From Boswellia sacra (lineage: Eukaryota; Streptophyta; Magnoliopsida; Sapindales; Burseraceae): a stretch of DNA of 64,000 bases. The notes under the pieces are model-generated. The model was not told the DNA's origin, searched no databases, and saw only the letters and a program-made list of their open reading frames with translations. A program made the position numbers and the translations under genes. The stretch covers positions 1-64,000 of the forward strand of contig SNVD02013917.1 of NCBI GenBank assembly GCA_013180625.2, in the 5' to 3' direction. Shown here piece by piece: positions 11,805 through 23,398 of the stretch (position 1 is the first letter of the stretch; every line of letters starts with the position of its first letter).

Positions 11805-14800
11805 TCAAAGTTTAGCAATGGCAGAAGCAGGCAAATTAGACCGAGCAGGAAGCTTTAGATCTTCCCATTTGTCGTCACTCACTGTGGAGAAGTATTTGTC
11901 AACCATACTGTCACTAATAAGCTCCAATTTAGATGGCTGCCACTGCATGGAAAAAAAAGTAGGGATCCCCAACCCCAAGAAAAGAAGGGTCAATTTACGT
12001 ATTGAAACCTTATGTAACAGAAATTAATGGTGAATGATAACTATGATGCACAGATAGAAAAGGAGAATTTCCTTAAACCTTTGGGTTCCTATCCTTATCT
12101 AACAGTATAGCCCTGCAACCCTGCATCAAAAGATGAGGTTTTAGAGACAATCCTATGAAGGAAGATATTATAAAACAGATATTCAAGAGGGATGAGAACC
12201 TCAAAAACGTCCTTGCTAACTTCTCCCCTCATGACATGGCAAACCATTCTATACTCACGAATAAGGCATTGATCAACACTTTGGAGCCTTCCTTCTCTTA
12301 TCTGAAATAAGAGGAGCAAAATTAGCTTTAACTTGCAAACGTTCAAAAACTTCCAAAAAGGTCTACATCTGAGAATTCTCAGTTGATGTCTTTACCCATA
12401 AATCTATCAGAGGAACTGAAATTCTCAACATTCAAACTAACTTGTTTTATGCAATCTACCATCTTTCGTTCCCACTAATGCCTTTAGTGAACTCAAATAG
12501 TGGTATAATATCTTTTTCACTTAGATCCCCACAGGCCGCAACCACCAATTCATGATCAACACGAATACAATTATGTCACCCCTACCGGAAATTCTAAACA
12601 TTTAACCCCTACTTTTTTATATATTACAATGAAAACAAAAAAAGAGAAAACAAAAGTTGAATTAACAATTTCTTGCATTGGCTGTAGACTAGTAGATATC
12701 TACTCGAAAAAGTAGCAAAAAGCTTGTGCCTCTAAGATTGAACCTGACTATTCCAGTAGAATCTCTCTATACAATCAACATTACCACAGTTGGGACCTCA
12801 AAGAACTTCAAACCCACATAAATAGCTGCTTACACATCTAAAATTGAATCAGAAATTCACCATATAAACTTGTATCCATATTGAAACTAAATGATCATCA
12901 TGTGTCCAAAAAGTTCCAAAACCACCAATGCATAATGGACCACGTTTAAACCACAAGAACTCGTCTAACCATTGGTGCGATACAAAAACTGAATATGAGT
13001 TGACAAATGCAAGAGACATTACCAACAACAATTTGTTAGTCATATTCCCTCTGCGATCTTTAAAATTCGACAATTCTCCATGTAAGAACAATGCTGTCAT
13101 ATACAACTCACTCCCCAATAGAATCATCTCCACAGAAGGTTTTTTGGAAACTCTTAAACTTACTTGCCCATGCATCTCTCACATTGTATGCCAAAACAAA
13201 GGATGATGAAAACCAAAATTCACATCAAAATGGACAAAATATTTTCCCATAATGTTTTGAAGAGATATTTAAACATCACAAAATCATCTAAAGTTATAGA
13301 TTGTTACATCCAATCCTCTTCTTCTAAGCAGAAAGGATTTGAAGATAAGACCTATCCAACTCCACCTCTTAAAAACTGAGTTAGTAAACGATATTGGAAA
13401 AATCATGCTTTCATAAGGCGACTACAACACAATTTGACAACATATTTGGGAAGCTTCAAGTCAACTAAGGAAAATGTGATAATGAGAGAGAAGAGAATGC
13501 AAACGGTTTTTTATTTAAGGAAAAGCAATAGAAACATAAATCAACTAGAAATTTCTAAGCAACTGAAGCACCAACAGTTTCATAATTTTAACTTTAGTCG
13601 TTAGAAACATGAGGTAATTAAAGGCATGCAAATCATGTACCGATCTGAGAGCAATTTTAAGACTTGTTGGTGAAGCCTTCTTCAAAGTCTGTATAGTGTC
13701 GGAGATCCACGCATCCACCTTACCTACGTTCTCTCTCTCCTACATGTTAGCAAGTGTAAGACAGATTCGTTTACCCCAAAAAAATTTATCTACAATCTGG
13801 CAGGAACTTCCTAAAAGTATTAAAAATAACAATAAAAAGTCTAACTCATATTTACTTTTAAGTAAATAGAATTTAACAGGAAAAGCATAAGGGTGGGGGA
13901 ATCCTAGAACAAGAGAAGAACATAAAGGGCCAACTCACCCACCCCCTATTCAGTAGAACTGGAAATATATTAGAAAGATCTTGATACAAAACCAATCCAC
14001 ATCCTTAACTCACCAAGGCAAATAAAATTTCTTCAACTGTTTCTCGAGAAAAGCACTTGTCAATAACATCCGTCCTACAGATAGATAACCACTCAAAATT
14101 AGGATCGGCCAACTTCAATTCTAGATTGGCTATTTTGTATTCCAAACAATGTAGCTTAATCTCTTATTGTTTAACATACTAAAACAGATGACTGAATAAT
14201 TGTGATGATTTCTGCAATCTTTTAGAGGAAGGCTGTAATTTCACTTAACCTATGAGGGTCCATAATAATTACCCAAAGAGTTTATTATGCATAACTTCTA
14301 AATCTTAAACTGCAGACTAGGATAAGACAAACTTGACAGATGGAAACTTTTACATAACGTACATGTACAAGATCAATGGTTGGAATTTGACAGCCTCCTA
14401 ACTCCAGAAAACAAGTCACACTTTTATTTATAATAAGTTAATAGGTAATGGCAAAACTGCTATTTCGAAGAAGTGGATATTCAAAATCCTTGTCAATAAC
14501 CATACACTAAATAATAAGCCTATATTCATATTATATCATCCAAAGAGAATATAAACTTATAAATCAAAAGCTAACCGATGGCAAGCACTATGGTCTTTCA
14601 AATAAGGTTGCTGAGTATATCTATCAATAAGTGCGGAAATGACTACCGGATCACTTGAATCTATCTTGCATAATGCTTCTTCTAACAAAGACAATCTCTG
14701 TTAATCACGTAAAACAAATTAGTGCTAGCATCTAAGTAGATAAATGTTCAAATTATTATAAGCAAATATATATTAAACACGCATAGCTAAGGTGTTTTGG

Positions 14801-17800
14801 GTGGGGGTTGAGTGGGGGGAGTAGAGAGAGAGAGTGAGAGATGAACCACCATAGCAACCACTCTATAATTATTGATATGATATAAGTATCAAATCTCGTC
14901 AAAGAACAAAGATCTCCCACAGTTACAAAAATGGTTTTAAATGATTTAGGCAAACATGACCTGCACTGACAAATTAATTGCCAATTCCAATCCCAGTTCC
15001 AATGAAGATGAACTTCATGCTCCGGTAAACAGTATTAGTTTGAATATCCCATTACCTTTATTGAATAAATAGAATTTTTATAAACAGCTTGAACCAAATA
15101 TCCTTAACTTCACTTATTGTACTATCCAATAATATTAATCATAAAGGAAGCATACTGATGAGGGCACAAAGTGAGTTGCAAGGCCGCAAGCAAACATTTC
15201 AGCACCATCCAACCTTGTACCTGTAAGACCAACATATTCTCCTGCCAAAGATTATAGAAGATAGTTATGTACAGATAAAAACTCAACGCTTCTGAATTGT
15301 TTGTTTTTACATTTGAAATATGAAAATAACTTAATAGTCATTCAAATATTTTAACTTGCTTGTTTTTCTAGCTAACACTGATCAATATTTTAGCTTCATC
15401 TTAAGTCTGAATTCTGAATAACTTGTCCTAATTTAATTATCAAAAATTCCCCCATAATGTTCATTTGTTTCATACCCATAAAAAATATGGTCATATTATG
15501 TCTGGAAAATTTCTCAAAACTGTTTTCTTAATCAACCTTGTATGTACATTCAACTATATAATAAAATATATTATATGTAGATTACCAAACAATCTTGGAA
15601 GATTAATTTAAATGAAACCTACAATTACAAGAACATATATGTGAAAAACAAACGTATTGCAGACTTAAACGTATTCATTACAAGAATTGTTGAGACTCAA
15701 TTTTTTTTAAAAAAAAAAAAAAAAAAGCCAGCTTAGTGTTAGCCACAAAAATGTACAGAACCATAGAAATAACCATATGACCATAATAACCCCTGGTAGA
15801 GGATGTAGTTAAGAAGGCCCCTTCTCTGAATCCCATAAAAGGTATTAAACACTTAAGGTTAAGATTAGCTGTTAGAAGCAAAAGGTTAAAAGGGGGTGCA
15901 AGCTCACAATTTACCTCCACCTAAATATTTATAAGGAGGTGAGACACCGTTCGAGTCAAAGGCCCTAGGTAACTATGATCTCACATACTATTGAAGAAAA
16001 GGAACATCATCCACCACTTGTAACATGTGGGTTCTGGAGATTTTGTATAGAACATTAAACTATATTAAGATTTAAGAGCATGCACAAGAAATCAAGAATA
16101 TAACTAGCATTACCAAAGAATCCCGGGAGTCTTGGCAAGAAGTAAGAGGCACCTACATCTGGGAAGAGCCCCAATGATGTTTCAGGCATTGCAAAGACCT
16201 GCGAGAGAGGCGCGGAACATAAAGGGACGTTGATTAATAAAATTAGAGCCATTAAATATATATATATATATATATATTTTAAATTTCTAATATAAAAATC
16301 TACAAAGAAAGGCATCAGACGTACTGATTTCTCAGTTGCAACACGGAATCTACCATGGATTGAAGCACCAGCCCCGGCTCCCATGACAATTCCATTAAGA
16401 ATGGAAACCTTCAATGATAATTGTAAGGTAAGTGTAAGCATAAATTTGGATTAAAAGAAGAGGAAACTAACTTTCGAAGATGAAACATGATGTAAGTGGG
16501 TGTGGGTCACCTGGGGTTTATTGTAAGTTGCCATCAAATACATTAAAGTGTATTCCTTGCAAAAGAAATTAGCACCTGATCTCCAGCCACCTATGGGACA
16601 GATATAGTTGAAATAAAGTAAGTTTTTCTCAGACAAAATGAGCTGAGATTCTCAATGTTTTCATCATATACTTTGACTAATATCACGAACGACTGCTGCT
16701 GCATCGCCACCTGCACAAAAAGCTTTTCCTTGTCCCTACAGAGAAATGAGGAAACATTCATGAGAGGCTGGGAAGGGCTGCAGTTTCATAAATCGCTTAA
16801 AGGTTTGTTCGGTTGCATTAACACGAAGGGAAGTTGGTTGTTTAACTGGGAAAAAGTTTTCTTACAAATTAGAAATTAGGATTAAGTTTTAATAATCAAT
16901 TTTTCGTTCACTCACCTTAGTAAAATTTGATTTTTTTAGAAATACTATATTAACCTATTATATTGATCATGTATATTTTTTATATGTTTATAACCTTATT
17001 TAAATAATTGATTAATTTATTTTATAAATAATTAATAAATAATTATAAATTTAACTCATTAATTTAATTTTTTGTCAAAAACTAAAAAACTAAAAATTTA
17101 TATTTTTCAAAAAATAAAAAATTGTAAAATTTTTAGGTAATTCAAAATACTAAAATTATTCTCTTAAATAATTTAAAATCCAAAAGTATCATTGAATAAT
17201 AAAATTTTATATTTATTTATTATTTAAATAAATATATATTTAATTATTTATTTTGAATTAATATAAATAATATAATATATGATCTTTTTTTTCAGATTTC
17301 TCTTAATTTTTAATATATAATTATATATATTAAATTATTCATTTATTTTAAAAATATATATTAATTAATAATATTTTAAAATAATTTGGTAATTTTTTTC
17401 AAATTTATTTAATTTTTAATAAATGATTATAAATTTATTTAACAAAACTACATAAGTTTAATAATATTTTTATAATTTAAAATATATTAATTTTTTTAAA
17501 AAAGTGAAATTTAACTATTTATAATATAAAATAAATTATTTTACTATTAATTTAATAAATAATTATTTATTTTTATTTAATTTATATAAAAATTTAAATT
17601 TAATATGTGAGTTTAATAATTGATATTATATATTTCAATTTATTGAGGGTATTTATACCTAATTAATTTATAAATTATTTATTTCTATTCATTATTTTAT
17701 TGGGCAATCAAACATAAGAAAAAGGTTTCTGATCTCGTTTATTTCCCTCCATTTTTTCTTTCCCCCCACTTTTCCTTCCTTGCACACCCCCAAGATTTTA

Positions 17801-18150
17801 ATGGAAAAAAGGAAAGAATACCTTCAGAATTACAAGCTTGACATTGGGATCCTTCTCATAGCGTATGAAAGCTCCAATAACCGAGAATTCTAAAATTGGA
17901 ATCCGGAAAATGAGTTTTTTTTTTTTTTAAATAAAAACAAAACTGTCAAGAGATAAGATAGGGAAAACAATGATACCATGTGAAATGAAAGGGCATTCAA
18001 TTGTCTAGGCCTGTTGAGTATCAATATTCTGACAAATGAGCACTCTTCTTCCAAAACCTGCGATATCCAGAGAGTAATCAAACAAGAGTAAAAATATCCC
18101 AGATGGAGAAGAGAAGAGAAGAAACCAACCTGCTCTTCTCGCTGTGCCAT
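11805..18150 (-). pseudogene. Second CHY1-like copy, single-base frameshift in exon 3
   Basis: Exons on the minus strand, 5' to 3': 18130-18150, 17977-18057, 17822-17889, 16672-16735, 16511-16590, 16325-16408, 16114-16198, 15156-15241, 14576-14697, 14014-14074, 13641-13739, 12200-12301, 12079-12120, 11805-11942. Splice sites are intact and 13 of 14 exon lengths equal those of the plus-strand gene. Exon 3 is 68 bp, not 69, because the GGAGCTTTTC run is GGAGCTTTC here. The frame then shifts to a stop within exon 3, after about 53 residues. Downstream exons stay open and still encode the E/D catalytic pair and terminal AKL. One substitution changes the GGGAG loop to GAGAG. The copy is either newly dead or reflects an assembly error; everything else looks functional. 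Confidence 0.85.
16806..17800. other. ~1-kb AT-rich insertion in intron 3 of the CHY1 copy
   Basis: Intron 3 of the plus-strand gene is only 91 bp; here it is 1,086 bp (16736-17821). The conserved intron ends flank the extra DNA: TTAAGCGATTTATGAAACTG on the exon 4 side and GTATTC next to exon 3. The insert is almost pure A+T with no open frame. I could not make convincing terminal inverted repeats or a target duplication, so the element type is unknown. Confidence 0.7.
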
Positions 18151-18290
18151 TTTGATTCGATTTGATTCTCGGGCAGAAGCGCAATTTGCAGACTAGGAGT
18201 CGTGCGGGTGCGTGTGTCTTGCGACGCAACGATAATATTAATTAATATTTTAGTTTGTTTACTTTAAATACTTGGAAATGGATTTTTTAC

Positions 18291-18866
18291 GCAAATTTTT
18301 TAAAACAAAAGTTTTTGACCATTAATCTATCAAATATTAATGATTAATGGATGAGATTGTGAGTAATTATACAAGTAATAAATATTATAAAATAGAGAGA
18401 CATCCGAGAACACGAGAGACTAACATTTTTAATTTAATGTGCGGGCCGTGAGCAATTGCATGAATGAAGAGGACAGTAAAAGCACAATAATGGAAGCCCG
18501 TATATTTCATTCATGCCAAAGGGGGGTGTTTATACAGGAGGATTTTAACTCCCAGCTGCCCAACCACCATGCTTTAAACAATTTCTCACAAGGTGGCTTC
18601 ACGTTTTTCGTAGCATATAAAAATTTGTGATAAAATATCACAACCCTTAACTATATATAGGGGAAAAAGTCATGGCACGGGTGGGCGGGTGGCCTAATTC
18701 AAGTCTTAACCGTCATAAGGTTTTAGTTTCACCTTTTACGTTTACGTTTACTTTTACTAGAGTAAATAAATAAACAAATATTAAATACGTAATAATAGGA
18801 ATAGGATTAGGGATTAGCAGCAGCCTTGCCTGGTTTTGATTGGAGTTGATTCATCCACCGATCAAA
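18291..18866. other. Intergenic region upstream of TTL
   Basis: Separates the minus-strand CHY1 copy from the plus-strand TTL gene, so it should hold both promoters. No clear TATA box or gene is recognised. There is a short ACGTTTACGTTTACTTTTACT repeat around 18736-18760. Confidence 0.5.
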
Positions 18867-20888
18867 ATGGAAGAGGAATTGATAGAATTGAATGAGGAAG
18901 AATGTTTGGCGTGCTGTGGAAGCACCCGATTCGCCAAAGAGATGGCTTTGGCCTCTCCTTTTTCCTCCTTTGATGAAGCCGTTTCTGCCGCTCGGAACAT
19001 CTGGTTCAACAAGGTGGTGTCTTTCTCTTTCTTTTTCTCACTTGTAATGTTATGTATCTTCATTTCTGTTTCCACTCTTTTAACTAATTTATTCTACTAG
19101 TAGGTTGATGTCAATGGCTGGCTCGAAGCCTTTTCCGCTCATCCTGAGATCGGCCAATCCCCTAATTCCCAGTTCTCTTTCTTTCTTCTCTTTCTTTCTA
19201 CCGCTGCTTTTTATTTATTTATCGTAATTAGTGATTTATTTTGTAGATGGAGTAAAGGAGAGCAATCCACTGCTTTAGCCACTGCTACTGATTCTAGCTT
19301 GCAGGTTAGTTTGCTTATGCTCTGCTGCTGCTTCTTTATTTATCTTCTTTCTTTTCTAAATCTGCTATACGACCTCCACTTCTCTAGGAACTTTTCGACT
19401 GGAATGCTCGCTACAGGCAAAAATTTGGATTTATATTTATTTTATGTGCATCTGGGAGGACCACTGCTGAAATACTTGATGAATTGAAGGTCATAATCAT
19501 CATAAACCTTGCTTTTGAACCTGTTTGATTTTGTATTCTGCTCTTATTTTCTGCTGGAGACTGAGACATCTCCTGTTGTATCAACTTTGCGCAAATTTTT
19601 TCTCAATTGCTCTCTCTTTTGTATTGCTCTTTTCAGAAAAGATACCCAAACAGGCCCGTTATTGAGTTTGAGATTGCTGCCCAGGAGCAAATGAAGATTA
19701 TTGAATTGCGACTAGCAAAGCTCTTCTCAGCTAAACCGAAAGCTGCTTCCACAGGTTTCCACCATCCTGCAAAGAAAGTTCAAGGTACTTACTTTTTCAC
19801 CTTCCGTCCATTGGGACTTTTTATTGGCTTGCAACATATAACTTAATAATTTTCGGAAAATAAGCAACACTTGGACTCAAGAAAAGGGAATGAAAAAACT
19901 TGGCTTTTCTCATGCTATTTACATGCTATCTTCCAACTGTTCTGACCTGGAAAGAATGTTCTTTAAATATCCCATTTCATTGGGGCTTGTTACCGTTTCC
20001 ATAGTTGAAAAAATAAGAGCAAAAAAGGCCTTCTGAAGATATACAAACAATGGATTTCAAAGAGGTATAATTTGGTGATTGTGTACCAACTTAAACCTGC
20101 TGTTCAAATAGAATCAAGTTTGCTGACCAAGGGAAGGGGAAAAAAGGATATAATGAGACAAAAGTTTGAGTTTTGACTGGTCTTGTCCTGAGATATAAGT
20201 TCTTGCTAACCTAGTTTATATAAAGCATTAAAAAAATAATAATAATAATTGCTTGAAGTTTTTGCTGACCGCTGATCCTTATGTTTGTCCTTTATTGCTC
20301 ACTTCATTTTCAGCTTATAATAGTTATCAAGTCCTTAATTTTTCCATTCCAACGACAGCTCTCTTGTTCTCCCTGCTCTCATTGCTACTGTTTTAATTCA
20401 ATGTTATCATTGTCCTTTCTTCAATTCCAGAAGATCGGGTGAGCATTATTGGAGGGCACTTGACTGCTGCTTCTGAAGCTTCATCTGGTAAAACATCTCA
20501 AATCCCAAGTCGAACCCGTCCACCCATTACAACCCATATATTGGATGTTTCCTGCGGGACTCCAGCTGCTGGTGTTGAAGTACGTCTAGAAATGTGGAAA
20601 GGGATGCAACCTCGTCCCTTGTTTGGTGATACAGATATAAGTGGGTGGGTGCTCCAGGGGCTTTCAGCAACAGATAAAGATGGACGAAGTGGTCAACTGA
20701 TGAGCATGGTCGAGGATTTGAACCCTGGATTTTACAGGATATCTTTTAACACGGGTAAATACTGTCCAGCAGGGTTCTTTCCCTATGTTTCTATTGTGTT
20801 TGAGATCAAAGAGTCACAAAAGCGGGAACATTTTCATGTTCCTCTGCTGCTTTCACCTTTCTCATTCACTACTTACCGTGGAAGCTAG
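18867..20888 (+). CDS. TTL: Uric acid degradation bifunctional protein TTL (OHCU decarboxylase + HIU hydrolase)
   Basis: Converts 5-hydroxyisourate to S-allantoin in the peroxisomal ureide pathway. Six exons: 18867-19013, 19104-19171, 19247-19304, 19388-19489, 19637-19784, 20431-20888, giving 326 residues, the usual length. The start is the first ATG, giving MEEELIEL. The N-terminal OHCU decarboxylase domain covers about 10-165, with the conserved catalytic-type histidine in AFSAHPEIG (H62). The C-terminal transthyretin-like HIU hydrolase covers about 205-326, with THILDVSCGTPAAG and the signature end YRGS. Between them is RVSIIGGHL (177-185), which fits the type 2 peroxisomal signal and lies at the start of exon 6. 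Exon 2 is only 68 bp and its donor (CA|GTTCTC) is weak, but the join restores the conserved QWSKGEQSTA. Confidence 0.95.
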
Positions 20889-21470
20889 AAATTTATGGTA
20901 TTGATTGGAAGTTTGGTAAACGAATCATGGTAGTGACTTTGTCATGGTCGTGCTGTAATGAATTAAGCTATTGTTATTTATAATAACTCATGAGATTGCA
21001 TAAGCTCAAGATCTGAGTTTTATTTATATTGTGTACGTCTTTTCCTCTCTTAAATTTTGCCTTTTCTCTTTCGTCAGCTCTCACGTTTGGAGTACTGTTA
21101 AAATGATTTACGTTATATTTTGAAAGCAGCAAAATCTATAAAAAGTTTGTGGTGCATAGATTTGGTTTGAAATCAGCTTGAACCATCCTTTTAGCCCTTT
21201 GTTTTCTTCCTTGGCAACCATGCCATAGCCATGTGAATCGTGAGTCAACTGTCAAGAAACCATCGAAGCCACAAAGCCCAAGGATAATTAAAACCACGGT
21301 GACTTACGTCTTAGGAACCGCTAGCTCCATCATGAAATGAAATGCTACTCTTCAAAACTTGTAGTGCGATGGACGAATATGTCACCATATTTGAGTTTGG
21401 TTTTACAGGTTTCATCACAACCACAAGTAATCAGAAATTTGCTCGTAAATCGTAAGTTACTTTGGGCCTC
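20889..21470. other. TTL 3' flank and LEA gene upstream region
   Basis: No gene is seen; one antisense open frame overlaps the next gene but resembles nothing. ACTTACGTCT at 21302-21311 is ACGT-containing and could be a bZIP site, but on weak grounds. Confidence 0.45.
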
Positions 21471-21488
21471 TATATAAATAACACGTGG
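21471..21488 (+). promoter_or_regulatory. TATA box with adjoining ABRE/G-box of the LEA gene
   Basis: TATATAAATA at 21471-21480 runs directly into ACACGTGGC, an ABA-responsive element with a CACGTG core. It lies 160-170 bp upstream of the LEA start codon. This suits an ABA- and seed-responsive LEA gene, though an ABRE is more usual upstream of the TATA box. Confidence 0.6.
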
Positions 21489-21640
21489 CTTGAATACAGC
21501 ATAGAGGTAGAGGAATTCGTGGTTTGTTGAATAGCTAGAAATTAATGACTTTTGATTATATTTATCATTGTTGTTGTAAAAAAATATATAATAGCATAAG
21601 GTGATAGGATAGTGTAGTGATAAGAGGAGATTAACTAAAA

Positions 21641-22038
21641 ATGCAGGCTTTGAAGGAGAAGCTACATGATATGAGCACAAGGCGTAAGGCCAAGGCTGAT
21701 GCCAGAGCCGAGGAAAAGGTAAGCAATCAATGGATAACATAGGAGGGTGCATGCATGAGATTAATAATTCAATTTAATTATATTGGTGTATGAAATATTG
21801 TTTGTAGGCGGAGAAGGATTTGGCGAAAGCTAGAACCGAAATTGCTTACGAGGTTAGATTGGCAAAAGAGGCTGAAGCAGAAATGGATTTACATGTGGCC
21901 AAGGCCTCCGAGAAGGCGGAGGACTTTGCAAAGCATTCTCCTCCTCGCTCAAACGCTACTGAGTCTTCCCTTGCCACTGCTGGAGTATCTGGATCAACTA
22001 GCCCACCTAGAGCTTCTGCTATAAATCAGTCTCTATGA
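21641..22038 (+). CDS. Small LEA_1-family (late embryogenesis abundant) protein
   Basis: Two exons, 21641-21718 and 21808-22038, encode 102 residues. The N-terminal two thirds is highly charged and Ala/Lys/Glu-rich (MQALKEKLHDMSTRRKAKAD, then further AEK/AKA repeats to about residue 70). It should form an amphipathic helix on drying. The tail is Ser/Pro-rich and disordered. The MQ-x-x-KEK start, small size, single phase-0 intron and lack of Cys or Trp match plant LEA group 4 / LEA_1 proteins, which protect membranes and enzymes in seeds and drought. A CACGTGGC element sits in the promoter and a CATGCATG RY-like motif in the intron. The family call rests on composition and the start motif, so the exact subgroup is uncertain. 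Confidence 0.78.
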
Positions 22039-23398
22039 ATCACAATCACTATTATCATATACAACTCCTAATCTCGTCATCTAAAAGCCCAATTAATGTT
22101 TCTATCTATTTGTAATTCTCCATAGTCTTCAATTTTTATTATTTATGAAATAATCGAATTTGCATATTAACTGACAATGAATTCAGTGCTCTAATTTGCT
22201 TTTGCTGCATGCCTGTTTCAAAACTAGTAGCCAGCAATAATTAACCAATTTTTCCGGTGTTTAATTTAATACATCACTAACTTTTATGATTTAATCGGTA
22301 TAAGAAATATAAAAGAAATACATAAATCTATTCGATTGAGTTGATGGTTGGTTTGGTCTCTCAGGAGGGAGTCATATGCCTCTCCTTGCTTCATTCTAGT
22401 TCTTACAATCGCGTCGCATGTGATTGCATTCTTTCTCTGTTTCGGTAACCTAAGCACCAACCCAGTAAATGTTACAATTTACATTGTCTTCTTCCGCAAT
22501 TGTCAAAATTGACCCACCAAATCACTATTATTTATTTATTTGTTGTTGTTCCCACGCAAGCTATATTGGAAAACTACGTACAGTTGGAAGAGGTAAAAAA
22601 TTACATATGAAAATAATAACAGAAAAAAAAAATCTATATTTAAAAACACTTACTTCTATTGAATACATATTAAAATTCGTCAAAACTAAATCAGGGAATC
22701 TTGAAATCCTGGTAAGTCTTCTTCAATATTAATTTTTTAAAAATTCTCATTTCACAGACCAAGAGATCATTTCTTGCACAACAAAAACAAATAAAGTAAT
22801 TAATATTATTAATTTGTGACAATGTCTATACATACGTGAGCCTCAGGTAAGATTAAGGCCTAAAAAACTTTGTATTTTTTAATATATTAAATTATCTAAA
22901 AATAGTGTTAAATTAATTATTTTGTTGTACTTATCAATTAATTTTGTAATTTAAAAAACACAACTTTTAGAGTATTTCAATGATATTTATAATAAAAATA
23001 CATAAATTACCAAAAATTAACATGTGCTTTCAAGACAAATATTAAAACTACATTTAAGATGTCATCTAAATATATATAAAAATTGATAAAAATTAGCTCC
23101 AAACGATGAATTGAAAGGATCTAGAACCTAGATTTCGTGGAATCCCAGACAAAATTAGGAGACATGTAATGTAATGGTCTACAATAAAACTTGAAGAGAG
23201 GGAGAGGCTTAATTATTAATTAAAACCGAAGTTTCAACGAGGTGGTGAGCTACCCTCAGCAAATGCTACCAGAAATGGGCCTTAGCCTCTCCTTAAAGAA
23301 AGCAAAACTAAGATCGCATTCCCCTTTCTAACGCCTCTTATTCAGCGTTCGTGGCATAGGATATCATAATATTGCTCTTTCAATCTCGACGTTATGTT
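22039..23398. other. AT-rich intergenic region, no gene seen
   Basis: About 1.36 kb between the LEA and HIPP genes. Only short unconvincing open frames occur. The last ~100 bp before 23399 (less AT-rich) probably contains the HIPP 5' UTR. Confidence 0.5.

Larger units (their letters stand above)
11797..18290 (-). repeat. Right arm of the large inverted duplication
   Basis: Reverse-orientation counterpart of 4500-10535. All 14 exons are present with lengths matching the left arm, except exon 3, which is 1 bp short. The arm is longer because intron 3 has gained about 1 kb of AT-rich DNA. Introns have diverged by many single-base changes and small indels, so the duplication is not very recent. 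Confidence 0.93.

Noticed and set aside
12849..13206. Open frames of 92-108 codons on both strands
   Set aside because: They fall in intron 11 of the CHY1 copy, and the equivalent plus-strand intron (about 9120-9341) has only a fragment of the same frame. Intron sequence, not a nested gene.
21345..21752. 135-codon minus-strand open frame
   Set aside because: Covers the LEA promoter and first exon; composition is random and it matches no known domain.
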